From Solen grandis (lineage: Eukaryota; Mollusca; Bivalvia; Adapedonta; Solenidae): a DNA stretch of 64,000 bases. The stretch covers positions 64,829,354 to 64,893,353 of the forward strand of contig CM037780.1 of assembly GCA_021229015.1 (NCBI GenBank), written 5' to 3'. The position numbers were made by a program, and so were the translations under genes. Below, piece after piece: positions 32,401-47,000 of the stretch. The notes below the pieces were generated by a model. That model searched no databases and had not been told where the DNA came from. It worked only from the letters and a program-made list of their open reading frames with translations. Position 1 is the first letter of the stretch; each line of letters begins with the position of its first letter.

Positions 32401-35400
32401 AGTGATAAAGTGATATATCTTCTTCCTATTCCTATAAGTCTGTATGACAAAAAATTATTACACATACTCAGTTTTATATAGATACCATTCAGTGAGATTA
32501 TAAAAAGTTGCAAAGTTATTTTAGAATAATGAGATTAGAGGACTTTTCACAAAATGAGCTAGGGTATCGCACCAGGACTCCCTTGTATCCAACTACTGTC
32601 TCTTCCAATGCTGTCTCCTCAGCAAAAAACAGAACCCACATGTGGGAAATCCATGACCATAAGGTCTAAAATATGGCCATAATATAATAACCATTACAAT
32701 AAAAGAAGGTAGAAGAAGACTACAGTAGTATACGTAATGGCCTTACCTTGATATCATAGCCGATGCCGTGAGCTCGACACATCTGGAAGAAGACGCTGTA
32801 GTGGACAACAGACAGGTTGGTGTGGAGGAGACGGGTACTCATTACACCGTAACGGTTGGTGTTTGGTGGTTGCTGGAACACATGGTAACCAAAGAATATT
32901 AAATTGGGAGATCTCAAATTAAGTATATACACAAAATTTATATGTGTATATAAAGCTGAATTCATCAAGTCATAAAATGTTAATAATCTATTAAATATCT
33001 GGAGCAAAATTATGCATATCTCATTCATAATCCTCATGAGATATAGTAAGGATTTCATTCTAGCAACATCAAAATGCCAAATCACAAATATCATACATAA
33101 GCATATCGTTAATGTCCTTCATTATAAGAATTTGTGTCTTTTTTTTTTTTTGTCATCAGATAAATATGTAAACTATCATGTGTAAGTATATCAACCTCCT
33201 CATCCTGGCCATGCAGTCTGCGTCTCCGCTTCTTCACTTCCTGTTTGGGTGGCGGCACACTGAACGTGTGCGTCTTGGTGTCGAGGGAACCGTTACTGAC
33301 AAACTGCATCAGATGGAACATGGCGAGACTGTCGCTGTACTGGAGGCTGATGTCCAGGGCCCACAACTGTTGATCCATCTGTAATGTCAAGGTAATTCTT
33401 TGAGTTACAGTTATCACAAAATAATTAAATTTGCCAGCTGTGGTATCAAAATATGTTGAATTAGTGTTGATGGTGATGAAGAAAATACACAAATTTTAAG
33501 CACAAGTAACACACTTGTAGTACAGCAAATGCAATTTTTCTAAGTTTTATGTTCCTTTCTTTACACTATGGTATATATATGTACCAACATGTACCACATG
33601 TTTTCGTTAGCCTAAACAAGTCTTTGAAACCATCCCAGTCTGTCATTGCTTCATTAGATTGGTTTGGAGATCTGCATTTTACTTTCAATTTTACTTTTAG
33701 ATTAAAACTGATCATAAACAGGTTGAAAAAGCAAGGTTACACGGCTTAAAGCAAAAACATTGTTTTGGAAAATTAAGAAGTTTGATATTTTGTGTTTATC
33801 CAATTTAAATAGAAAGAAATATGAATTCCTTACGTCTATCCATAAGTAATCATAATAATATATAAAACTTTTGTAAAATGCTTGTTTTCCTTGTGTGTAT
33901 AATACAAAGTTGTCCTAATTATTTACATTTTGGTCAGTACAACAGACAGCTTACCGAGTCAGGATCTATGAAAGTGACAAAGTCAATAGAATAATATCCC
34001 ATAATGCCTCTTGATTTACATGACTCTGCAATGCGGTAGCATGCTTTATTGAGTATACTGGCATCAACTGAGGATTGTGGGACAGACACTCCCCAGCAGG
34101 AGAGCTGGGACTCTGCGTGAATCTGGTCCCCACTGCTGATGATGCTTGTGGCTCCATTTGGCTCAATCAGCATGTCTACAGTCAAGGTTGTTATGCTGTC
34201 AGATGGGGGACACGCCTCTATCACACCACCTGTCATTTGGTACAGACATACATATATTAAAATGTTTATAAAAGGTCTAAGGATTATATATTTCATTACA
34301 TTTCACATTATTTTACCATTAGAAATTTTAACAAAAGGTGCACTACATACCCTGACTGAGGAAAGCAGCAAGGAACTTTTCCCAGGTGGGGTACACCTTA
34401 GTGTTCATAGGAAAAGCATGGCTCTCCAGGACATCTGCAATCTCCGCATGGATTTTTATGTATGCTGCTTCCTGAAGGAGCAATTAGGATCATGATATAT
34501 AGAGGGAAACCTCAATAAATAGACCACCATTGGGGAAACTGTAAACTGGTCTGAATCATGCATTCTGATTACACTGTATCTATACATGAGAAATGCCTCA
34601 TGCATAAAACTTCAAAAGTTCTTGTCATTTTGTACTTTCACAGTTTGACCCCTCCTTTTAACTTGTATTGCCTCAGTGATCAAATAAAGGTAGGACACAC
34701 ACAAAACATTCACCAATCTATTGCTGAAATATGTCTCATTACACTTCTAAATACATGTAATCAAAAATCATTTGAAAAACAAGAAATAAAATATTCAACT
34801 TTTTTCCAAGGTGAGGCATTTTTAAAGTCCATGAGTATAGTTAAACAAGAGTGTTCTCTGGAACACGTGTGTCACCTGCTAAAGCATGACGGACAGACGG
34901 ATGGAGAGACAGATGACAGAAAAGTGATCCCTACGTGTCACCTATGCTTACAGCAGGTGACACAACAAGAGTATTCTCTGGAACACGTGTGTCACCTGCT
35001 GAAGCCTGACAAAAAAGTGTGACAGACAGACGGACAGACAGATGACAGAAATGTGATCCCTATGTATCACCTGTGACACAATAAAATCTCAATGACAGAA
35101 ATGGTGTAGTCTTATCATTGATCCTTATATTAGGCTTTACAGTGCATTTCTATAAACAGAAAGTATATAACAAACAAAAAACAGCTTTAATTAACTGGTC
35201 ACTTGTCAATTTTTAAGAATGTAAAAACAAGCCTTTATCAGGTGATTATAGTTCAAAGTAAAATCCTAAAATAAAAAAGACAGGAAAACAAAAAAACAAA
35301 CAGACCTGAGCCCATTTTTTATTCCATTTGTCCCCGTAGCGTTTGGCCTCCTTTAATGCCCAGGTGTAGCAGTTGAGATGTTCAGAGATGTCACAATATG

Positions 35401-38400
35401 CGATACCTCGTCCATCAAACTCATCATCCAGTTTAAACAACCAGCGTTTCACCAACAGGTTCTCTGTCACCAGCTGAGCCAAGCACTCATAGAGCTTGAT
35501 AAGAAATTAATGCTCATGTAAGTATGCTTTCTTTTTTAATGAGATAAATACAGTAAAATCACAGTACCTCTGAGGAGCTTTTTTCTGAGAACTGTGCCTA
35601 ATCTGAGGTACATGTATATCCCAGCCCAAGGGCCACTTGAAAGTCACAGTATTTATAATTGTTTGAGCTAAATCTTAATGTACCAACACCATGAGAGTCT
35701 CACACCAGAAAGACCTTGATTAATGCCTAGTTGCATGAAATATACCACAAGATAAATATGATTAGACAATAAGTTGAAGCTTTCTTGAAGCACCTCTCAA
35801 ATGCCAAGACATCCATGATTTTACTGCACATATGTTTCAAAACAAGCCTCATCCATATTTCTCACCATTTTATCATATGGTGCCCTATCTGAACAACTAA
35901 GGAATCCAGGGGAATTCCCTGTGTTCTTTAACCCTTTCCCTCATATATACTCCTTTTGACGCCCTCAATAGGTACCACATAAAGCCTGATCTGCAGAAAA
36001 CCACAGTTAAACCTTACTAAATTTAATTACAAAATCCTCATTTCCAGACCACTGAGGAGCAGCGAACAGCATAAAACCTGATCAGCCTGCGAGTTACTCG
36101 CAGGCTGATCTGGTTTTATGCTGTTCGCATAGGTCTTTTCATGATGTCCTCTATGAGGGAAAGGGTTAATTAAGTATTTCATTGTATGGACTTAGGAGGC
36201 TACCAGTAATTTAACCTCATGTGAGGCTTTGCCCTAATAAAACTTGCCAGCTTATGATTTTCTCTTGTAAATTTTAAGCTTAAGCATACAGGGACTTAAA
36301 GTTTTTTTTTTCAAAGACTCATGATTATATGAGCATTTTATTTTAGCCTGCAAGTCCTTGAACAATTGCAGTTTAATATATTTTACTCTTTTTTTTTTTT
36401 AAACTCGGTGTGTGAAGGAATGCACATCTTATATTATATTACAATTTTTGCTGAAAAGGCAATAACTTTACATTAAATTTACTCAGTTAAGGAGGTATTG
36501 AGCAGGACATTATTTAGTATCATCAAGATCATATTTCAACTATTAGACAATCTTTACCTGCCCTAGACTGTAGACATCATATTCACTTGGAGGCATGTTC
36601 ACATTGGCACTAGCAAAGATTCTCTTGCACCCTGACTTAGTTGAGTACAGGTGAGCCACTTCCGGTTCCGGAGCAAAAATCGGCACATCAAGGTACTGGG
36701 CAATGTCAAGGTCATCCAGATGGGGCACATTGGTCATCATGTAGGCTTCGCGGCCCCGGATCAGATTTTTGATCCGGACCAGTGTCTGCGGACTGTACTT
36801 CAGCAGTGTGGACAGGCACATCCGATGGGTCTGAGAAAAACACCACATTCAACACATGAGGTCCATGCAAAACGGCTCAAATTTATACATGTATGGATAT
36901 CACAATGCTTTTCTACTTAAAAAAATAAATAATATTAATTTACAAAGCTTATGAAAAGTATTTTTTTTTTTTTTAACAAGATGCTATTTCTGTATTCATT
37001 TGCTGTCTGAACATGCAGAGCAAGGGCAATCAAAGCACAAACAATTAAATTTGATTGTAAATGTAGTTCTCATTGTTCTAAAATGAAGATTTAAAAATAC
37101 AGTCTGATATGGTACCAATTATTTAGATAATTAACCATCATGAACATAAAATAATTATATGCAGTCAAACTTGCTTTAACCCTTTCCCTCATATATACTC
37201 TTTTGAAGACTCATTAGGTACCACTTAAAGCCTGATCTGCAAAAAACCACAGTTAAACTTTACCAAATTTAATTATAAAGTCCTCATTTCCAGACCACAG
37301 AGGAGCAGCGAACAGCATAAAACCTGATCAGCCTGCGAGTTACTCGCAGGCTGATCTGGTTTTATGTTGTTTGCATAGGTCTTTTCATGGTTTCCTCTAT
37401 GAGGGAAAGGGTTAAGCAACCTCTTAAAAAGAAAGTTATTCAATAAATCAAATATTAAGAGTAAATACCTTTGGGGTGATATATATATATATATTTTTTT
37501 TTAACAAAAAGTTGCTCAAAAGGACATGACTGTTTGAAGAAGTTTTACTGTCTGTAATCTCATGCATTAAAACAATCTTTACTCACACTTCATCTTTTTA
37601 CACACTCTAAAGAATTCTTATTTAAACATTCTAAACAGTCTTAAAATACAAGCAACCTTTTTCAGTTTTCTGCCAATATACATCTAACTACAGAAACACA
37701 GAGTGATAAAAATAAGGAAATTCATTCTTTCATAAACACCATTCTTTCAAAACAGTGAAATTCTTTCAAGAAGAAAATAACAAACAAACACACTCTTTCA
37801 AAACAATCTACAGTCATGATAACCACCTACCCCTTTAGCATCTCCCTGTGTAAAAGCATATGGTACCATAGTCAACAGTCAAATACATCAATAAAGATGT
37901 AATTTAAATTTGTAACTGTATGAAAAAAATGGCTAATAAATATAAAGTAAAATATTTACACTCATGCAAGTTGTACAACTTGTATAACTTTCCTCTAATT
38001 TAAATTAAGATTTTTTAATTTAAATAAAAAGTTAAATGATAAATATGTCTCTAGGAACTGTATTAAAAAATGACATATCTTTAAGCTTCTGGATATTCTT
38101 CTCTTTAATATAAAATCTGCAAAAGTTTATATGCACAAAACTGTGTCCAAAAAAATAAAATAAATTAAAAACACTTTGTGACTGAAATAAAAGGACAGCA
38201 CTAGTGACTGAAATAAATTCACAATGTAAATGTCTAGAGATACTTTTGAATGGAAATGAATACAGTTAATTTGCATTGTGAAATAAAGAGAAAAAAAGAG
38301 AGCTATCAATGAGTATGAAGGTGATTAATATCCTCACTAAAATACTACACAATATGCCTTGATTAAACAGTGTGATACTGAGCTTCTTTGAGTGGGGATA

Positions 38401-38415
38401 TTTAAAATGAATGTA

Positions 38416-38447
<32 letters not shown>

Positions 38448-41400
38448 GGAGAAACTGAGAGGGAGATAGGAATTAAAAGCAAGAAAGACTGACATATCAA
38501 GAGGTTGTATTATGAGATGTGAAGAGATGATGCAAAGACAGAGACAAATAAAAGAAGTAAATGAAACTGAGATAGAACCGAATGAGAAAGGGGATAAAGG
38601 CATAAAAACAGAGGAGCTTCACATACAGGGAAGCTCTTGATGGCCTCAGGCACCAGGATCTTGTAGCGCTCTCCACACTCCCCCTGGTCCTCTACGTTGC
38701 CCGAGTCTATGGCTGCCTTGAGGCCCAGCAGTTTGGAATAATACTGTAGCGTCTCCTCACTGAGGGGAACCGGTGATATGAATATCACGTCCACGTTGGG
38801 GTCTGTTGTAGGCATAGATTGTACAGCATGGTTTTAATCTTTAACTTTATTCATCTTACAACAACTGGACAGAAAGTTGGCTTGTCTATGAAAAGCTTTT
38901 TGTTAAAACAGTTGGTGGGATTCACATGGTACTTGATGAGAAGGAAAAAGCAGTATTTAGGGAAAACCTGTGTCTGTTATAGGGTAATTATGTCCTGTTT
39001 CATATATATGCCAAACAACTCTTGAACCAAACCAAAGTCTAAGTGATGAAATGCTGGTGTATTATATCTACTACTGCAATCAGGGTTTGGGTCTATAGAA
39101 ATGTAAAAAGTTCAAGACGTTGAATACTTGACAAGCGCCATGCCATCCACTCTGTATCTGTATGATTGTTCAAAAGCTAAAATCTTCTTACTCAAATCAT
39201 TAAAGAATGTCAGCAAAATCAAGTAGATGAGAACTAGACTGCATCCTGTTATCTTTCTTATTTCAGAAAAAGCAGATATACCTTTAATGCATAATAGTTA
39301 CAAATGAAAGCTAGAACAAAAGTAACCTTCTTGTTGATTAGATTTATCACTCTTTATTTATTCATCAGTACCTCGTGATAAGAAAGAAACTCTGGGGTTA
39401 CATAGGAAACACAACATCTCCCTTGTATAAAATAATACTTCAAGCAGTTTAAGGATCAGTCCGTATGATAATATACAAACATGACTGTTATGAAAATGAA
39501 CTTACCACGTATATCACACAATCGTGCCATCTGTGTGTTCTGCCGTATGCCAAAGTCGTGTATACTGTCTCGAATCTCCTGACGCAGACCCAGGGATGGA
39601 ATATGGATAACAACTCGTTTCGACTTCTTGATCCTGTCCCAGGACATGGCAAATTTCTGTAACCAAGAGACCAAATCTTGATATATGATGTCTTTTAAGC
39701 AGAAATTATTCTGTTAGGAACACATCTGCTCTGTTTCTAGTCTGAATCTAGTTAAAGTTTATTCAGTGATTTGACATGCACATGATGTTTGGTCTTCATG
39801 TCTTGTCAGTGAAAAACTTGAAATAATATTTTGCAAATATTTCAAATCTAATTACAGAACAAGCAATGACCCTGACCTTTGCCCTCTGTCTGTAGGCCTC
39901 TAGGTTGTCCAGTCTGACCTGCTTCAGTTGGTGCCTGACCTTGGCCATCTTGATGTGCATGATCCATGAGATCGCGATCACGCCCGCCGCCCACTTCCTT
40001 CGTCGATACTCAAGGTATGTGCTTCTTTCTCGGTACATTTTCCATGTTGCCTGGATCTTGGCTGAGGCAATGTCACGGCCATTAGGTCCCTTGTACCGCC
40101 TTCCCTGAACAACATGACAGTACTTATATAGTACAACAGTTATGTTACAACTGGATATAATATGTAAAAGTTCAAAGTTCAAATCTTGCAGATGCACTTA
40201 ACTCTTATGCAAACCACAGTGCAGAAAGAACTGATTTTCTCCAAGAAAGACTGAGTGTGAAAAATTCAAGCAAATAACACTTTTTAAATTTAAGAATACA
40301 AATAAATAATATGTTGAAATTGAATTTCCACATAAAAAGTCCTTACTTCTCACACATTGTACCAATTTTATTATTGATATTACAGGGTTTATGTACACAT
40401 ATTTACATGACATGGTATCTTATACAGGAAATACCATTAATTATTGATTTTTTTTTTTTTTTAACAATTTTACTATCAAAGCAAAATATCTATGATAACA
40501 AGAGTGTTCTCTGGAACATGTGTGTCACCTGTTAAAGCGTGATGGAAAAAGTGTGATGGACAGACAGACAGACAGACAGATGGAAGGACAGACGACAGAA
40601 AAGTGATCCCTATGTGTCACCTCTGCTAACAGCAGGTGACACAAAAACTGAAGCTGTTTACTTTTAAAGCTCACTACTGAAACCACACATGTCCCTTTTA
40701 TACCAGTAGATCAAAGAACTACAAGCAGTAGACCTAGGTTTGGTACTCTGTAGTCATCCAACTTACTGGTTTAAATAAGATACCCTCAACATCATCCCTG
40801 TTGACAATGCAGGACAGAAGGTCCTCTATCTGGGGCGGTTTCTCCAGCTCAAACTCCTCCGCAAGGTCAGCCAACCTGTTTCCATGGAAACCAAATTAAT
40901 ACTTGCACATGTAATATTATAGTATATCTGGAGAATGTTGTTACTTGGTAATAAATGAAAAAGATGACAAAAAGTTCTTTGAAACAAAAGGTGTATATCT
41001 CTATCTTTTTTCAAATCGCAAACTCTCTCTCTCTACAAAGTGGAAGCAACTCTTCACTGCTGTAACTTTATGTGTATTTCCAGTGACTCATATCTAGAAG
41101 AATATATTAATATGTATATCATGAAAGATTATTTCTAACATACTTCTTTTTCCTCTCGTGTTTCCTGGGTTGGACCAGTCAAGCAAGGTTCTTACAACCA
41201 TCAGGGATCAGGCCCACAACCTTTTTTTTTGTTTAAATCCATATATGTGTATGAATATCTTATTATATCTATTTTGTTTATGAATCACTTCCTGATGAAA
41301 CTTTGACAGCTTTTCATATCTAACCATAGCCCTTCTCATCATTGTTTAGCTGAAGGTTAATACAATCAAGAAAGTACCTGTCCCCATTAACAAAGGCCAC

Positions 41401-44006
41401 AGGGACAGCAAAGTTAGTCAGCATCTTCTCTAGGTGTTTCAACATGGTGACAATACTGAAAAATAAAAACAAAAGGAATGCTCAATATCATGTTTCTAAA
41501 AAATTTAAATATATACTAGCTACCTTAATCAAAATAATGTGGTATGTAGACTTGAAACCCGAGTACAAATTAAATTGCAATATATCAAGATTCAAATGCC
41601 AAACAAACTCCCATAATTTCCAAACAAAATGTATGCATTACACCTAGAGTTATTTAAACAATTATGAAAATCTAGATTTTGGCTCCTTTGATGGCCTGCT
41701 GCTTTCTTTAAGCAACCACAGTATATGGTAATTATCAAAATGAATTTGTAATGATTTAAAAAATACAAATGAACAATTTGAACAAAATCTTCTCTGAAGT
41801 TGAGGTTAAGATTTTGAGTGTAAACTAAAAAAAAAAAAAAAAAAAAAAAAAGATATTTTCATAGAAAAGACAAAGAAAGTAGAATTCACATTTTGAAGAA
41901 AATACCACAGATTAACTACTATAAATGGTACACTAGTAAACAAACTAGATACATTTTTTCCCATAATGTGAAGGCAAGAAATGCACTGCAGTTGAATAAT
42001 TTACTAAAAATATGTAATAAAGGAGAAAAGCAACCTTTCTGCCATTCAAAGCTAGACAGATTTTTCATTGGAGGTGATAAATGCCCCTATATCACCCTGA
42101 CTCAACAATACAAAATATACTGAACTTGTATTGTATGTGACACCAAAGGGTGCCTGGACAGCGTAGTGGTAACGCACTTCAATTTGTCCCCAGTTCAATT
42201 CCTGGTCACGTGAGAGGGTACATGTGCAGTGGTCGCCCATCAAGAAACTTGGGTTTTCTCCGGGTTCTCTGGTTTCCTACCACAGTAATGACCCTATATG
42301 CTGCTACCAGAGCCATCAAGAGTGATTAATATAAGTTGTGAGAACTTGATTCATAATCAGTGTGAAATGAATTAAGTTTAAACTAACACTAAATACAAGA
42401 CATTCCAAAGGACAGCTATATCCCCCGCCGCTGACAGAGGAGACATGTTTTTCCTCTAATGGAAATTGCCCTGCTTCTGCCAACATTTTGATGTAGTTGA
42501 CTTATGAAAAACTTTCCGCTGTTCAGAAAATATAGCATGGAAACAAAAATATCGAGGAATGAACACTGAACCATCAAATGTGACCTTGACCTTGAGCCAA
42601 CATGACTGTCACCTGTGTTCTGCACATCGTCTTAATTTGGTTTATAATTGAGGCAAGATTCATTAAAATCCTTCAAGGGGTATAGGAGATATGGAGCGGA
42701 CATGAAATTGTAAGGAAATAGAAGGTTCAAACACATGACCCTGAAGTGTGACCTTGACCTTGAGCCGACATGACTGCAACCTATGTTCTGCACATCGTCT
42801 CAATTATATATATATTTAAAGCAAGATTCATGAAAAAACTAAAAGGGGTATAGGAGATATGGAGCGAACACGAAATTGAAGGTTCAAACACATAACCTTC
42901 TAGTGTGACCTTAACTTGAGCCTACATGGCTGCCACCTGTGTTCTGCACATCGTCTCAACAAGGTTTACATTTGAGGCAAGTTTCATTAAAATCCTTTAC
43001 GGGATATAGGAGATATGAAGCAGACATGAAATTGTAAGGAAATAGAAGGTTCAAACACATGACCCTGAAGTGTGACCTTGACCTTGACCCGACATGACTG
43101 CAACCTATGTTCTGCACATCGTCTCAATTATATATATTTTTAAAAAACTAAAAGGGGGAGATATGGAGCGACACGAAATTGAAGGTTCAAACACATAACC
43201 TTCTAGTGTGACCTTACTTGAGCCTACATGGCTGCCACCTGTGTTCTGCACATCGTCTCAACTAGGTTTACATTTGAGGCAAGTTTCATTAAAATCCTTC
43301 ACGGGGTATAGGAGATATGAAGCAGACATGAAATTGTAAGGAAATAGAAGGTTCAAACGCATGACTCTCAAGTGTGACCTTGACCTTGAGCCAACATGAC
43401 TGCAACCTATGTTCTGCACATCATCTCAATTAGATATATATTTGAGGCAAGATTCATGAAAATACTAAAAGGGGTATAGGAGATATGGAGCGGACACGAA
43501 AACGTTACGGATGTTACGCTTCGCGGCGGGGGATTAATAAATTACCTTCTGTCTGTAAGGCTTTATAGTAAAATATCCGAATTTTCAAATCAAAGGAGAG
43601 TACACACAGTATAAAAACTGACCAGCTCTGGTTTTATACAAGTTTTGATTATGTTAATTTCTATCTGACACTACATACCTTCCCCATGTGAGACAATAAT
43701 GCTGCTTGAAGGACAAAAACTCAGAGGAAGTGTCTCGGATACGGCCATTTTGTACCGCAAACCTGTGGGAGAGCATCTTGAAGTCCCCGCTGGCAGGGGT
43801 TGTGGGTGGAGGCTGAAAGGGACCAATCACGTGGTGTTTATATTGGGAGAATAAATCATGCTGAAGTGAACACTTTTATTGTGAAATAAAAACCATGTCA
43901 TAACTTGAGTGATCAAATTTAGTTGGATATTGGATAGAAAAGAAGCTAAATGTTTTGTTCTATTAATTTTGGTGAAACTTAAGTCAAGGGTCCTAAGGTT
44001 ACAAGG

Positions 44007-44076
<70 letters not shown>

Positions 44077-47000
44077 TGTATATATATATATATATATATA
44101 TATTACAATTTGTGTACATTGAAGATTTTTATTTCACAACAAGCTATTGTAGGAAAAGCATGTAAACAATATTTGTTAAGTAATAAACAGGATGATAAAA
44201 AATGCATAAAATATTAATCACTTTAAAAGCACATATATTACCACAGCAATGTTAAACTGTTAAAAAAGCTTTATTTTTTTATTTAGTAAAACTCACAGAT
44301 TTGTTTGAAATTGCAATTGTGATTGCATTAAATACTTTATATCAAATGATAAAAAGAAAAGAAATTAAATTAGAAAAGAAAAGCCGTTTTATATAAAGAT
44401 AACTTGAAATACTATTTTTCAGGATATTTTTGGGGATAAATTTTAAATTTAATTTGTAAGGTAAAAACTTAACCTTGTTAATATATTATCAGTTATTATC
44501 AAAGAAATTTAAAAAATCCAATTATAATATAGATAAAATACTATTATATAATGAGAGCTAGTGTACCTAAACAGTATTGAGAATTCATTCATGCTATTGT
44601 ACTATATAATAAAGCATAAAAACTGGCTCTAAATATTACATATTCAATTGTCCTAATGCGTCATGCAATTTAAACATAATGTGCAACATCGTCAATCTGA
44701 ACAGCGGTACAGCTGTTCCATTCTAGTGTATATAACTCACATGAAACAAAACACAGTGACAGAATCATGTACAGCAAAGTGCATGTCATTCATAGATGAG
44801 GGTGCATAAACTGCATTGAACATGCATGCTGGCAAACATTCATAATCAACATAATCCCTTCCCCACAAATAGAATGAAAAGATCAAAATCAACATATAAA
44901 GCAAAATAATAAATCAAAAATAGATGAAGATAACTAAAATGAACTAATTCTACTTCTTCCCTTGAGTAAATAATCATCTCTGGATAAGTGTAGTTATTTT
45001 TATTATACCTTGAACTCAAACTATTTTTGGTAAAAAAAAAAGAAATAAATGCAAATATATAATGGGTGATCTTTGGAAGACATGTGACATTGCCTGCATT
45101 TCAGCAGTTGTCAGAGAAAGGGTGAGCATCAAACAATTAAAATTAAACCTATTTTGGTTCTACACACGCTTAAGTTATCACTATACCAAAAAAAGGTCCT
45201 ATCATATGACACCTACATCAGCATACAAAGTCATTCCTGTATATTTTAAAGGACATGCTGGGTGCAAAAAAGGCAAGATTTAGGACTTCTTTGCACTATA
45301 ATTTTACACCTAATACGATATCAATGATTCAGCTGAGTTTGGAGTGCATCCAAAATCAACTAAGGGGGATAAGTCGAGAAAAGGATGAGCAAGAGAGATG
45401 GTTCTTGTGCACTGCACTTCTTTACCTCATATTAAAGAATCCATGTTTTAGTATCAAAGTTATGCTCTTGGCATTCTTTTTTACAAATTAAAAAATGGGG
45501 GATAATTCTTGAGTTATGGTTTTTGTACACTGCACTTCTCTACTTCATAAGGTATTCATGTTCTAGTATTGAAGTTATGCTCTGGGAATACTTTTTTCTT
45601 ACAAAATCAACTATGGGGGATAATTCTAGAATTAGACAAGCTATATCTCTGCACTTCATGGGGTATCCTTGTTCCAAGTTTTGAGTGAATTCATGCAGTA
45701 GTGTTAAAGTTATGATCCGGACAAGAAAATGCAGAGATGACGACGACAACACTGTTAACGGACAAAGTGACTGCTATTATGATCTTCCTGTTTGTTTTTC
45801 TAACAATGTTAGTTTATTATCCCTTAATATTATACAGACGAATATCTAAATTATCTAAGAATTCAAAGCAAGCATTGAAGACATGGGAGACAACTATACT
45901 GCTGGTTTGCTGTCTGAATGCTAACCACAGAGTTTAAACATGAGCTGATGCATATGTTTGCAACAATGGAAAATATATTCTGCCATGCATATGTTTGCTA
46001 TAAAGCAAAAGATTGGATAGTATAAAAGGTAAAAAGCTAACAAATATGTATAAATGTATGTATGGGTACTTGGGTATCATAAACTATATCCCGAATATTC
46101 AAACAAAATGGAAATTAAAATTAGATAAAGAAAAACTAATTAGGGAAACAAAAAATAAATGTAAGTAGTAGATGAAACTTCAGCCACCCCTAAACCTTTT
46201 TTTTTTTTGTAATGTATCCTGTATACTCATAAAAATAATAAATGTGTATATTCAGGAAGAAAAAACACAACCCATTCCATCAACCTTGTGTTGGGGCTAC
46301 CTTTTTAGTTGTACGTTGCTGAAATATTGGATTAAAATGGTGATTAGTATACAGGAAATGATTTCACAACATATCAAACATTTCTCTGTAAAAAAACTAG
46401 ATGAAACTAAAGAGTGGATTTCTTTTTAACCCTTCACCTCATATGGACTCATGTTGACAAACAGAGCAGACCCAGAACAGGCAGCTCCTGGAAGGAGCCG
46501 TCTTGTACTATGTTGTAGCTCAGATTCTACTCAATCTGCATGACAGAGAAAAAAATAATTGTTTCATATATCGTTTAAAGTTCAGTTAATTAATATTCAT
46601 CAAGTCATAGATTTGTACATGAATATTTATGAGGTAAGGGTTTATCATGATGTTTATCATTTAAGGAACTGCAAAAAGTATAATTATATGGTATATTAGA
46701 CAGATATTAGTTATATGTCTTAATACATGTAGGGCAGCCCATGGTCTAATTAATTCAGATGTCAGTGAAAAGGTATTCACTGTGATAAGATACCTGCAAA
46801 TCATTCATTAGAAAAAAAGAGCCATGTTAGAAATTGATTCTATGTTTTATACAGGTGGTTAAAGGTGGTAAGATTAAGCTAGCATGTACCTGCCTTGCAT
46901 TCAGTAAAGCATAACACTCACAGCTGGGGTGTGATTTTCTGATTGCACTCTGTGCGATACATTTAAGCAGGGATACAAATTCTAACATTATATACTTTTA

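Noticed and set aside
33178..34495. Overlapping plus-strand frames opposite IQCH exons 16-18
   Set aside because: They mirror coding exons of IQCH, and the minus-strand reading has correct splice phases and family motifs.
44011..44103. Possible cruciform origin or regulatory palindrome
   Set aside because: It is a plain AT microsatellite. Self-complementarity is automatic.
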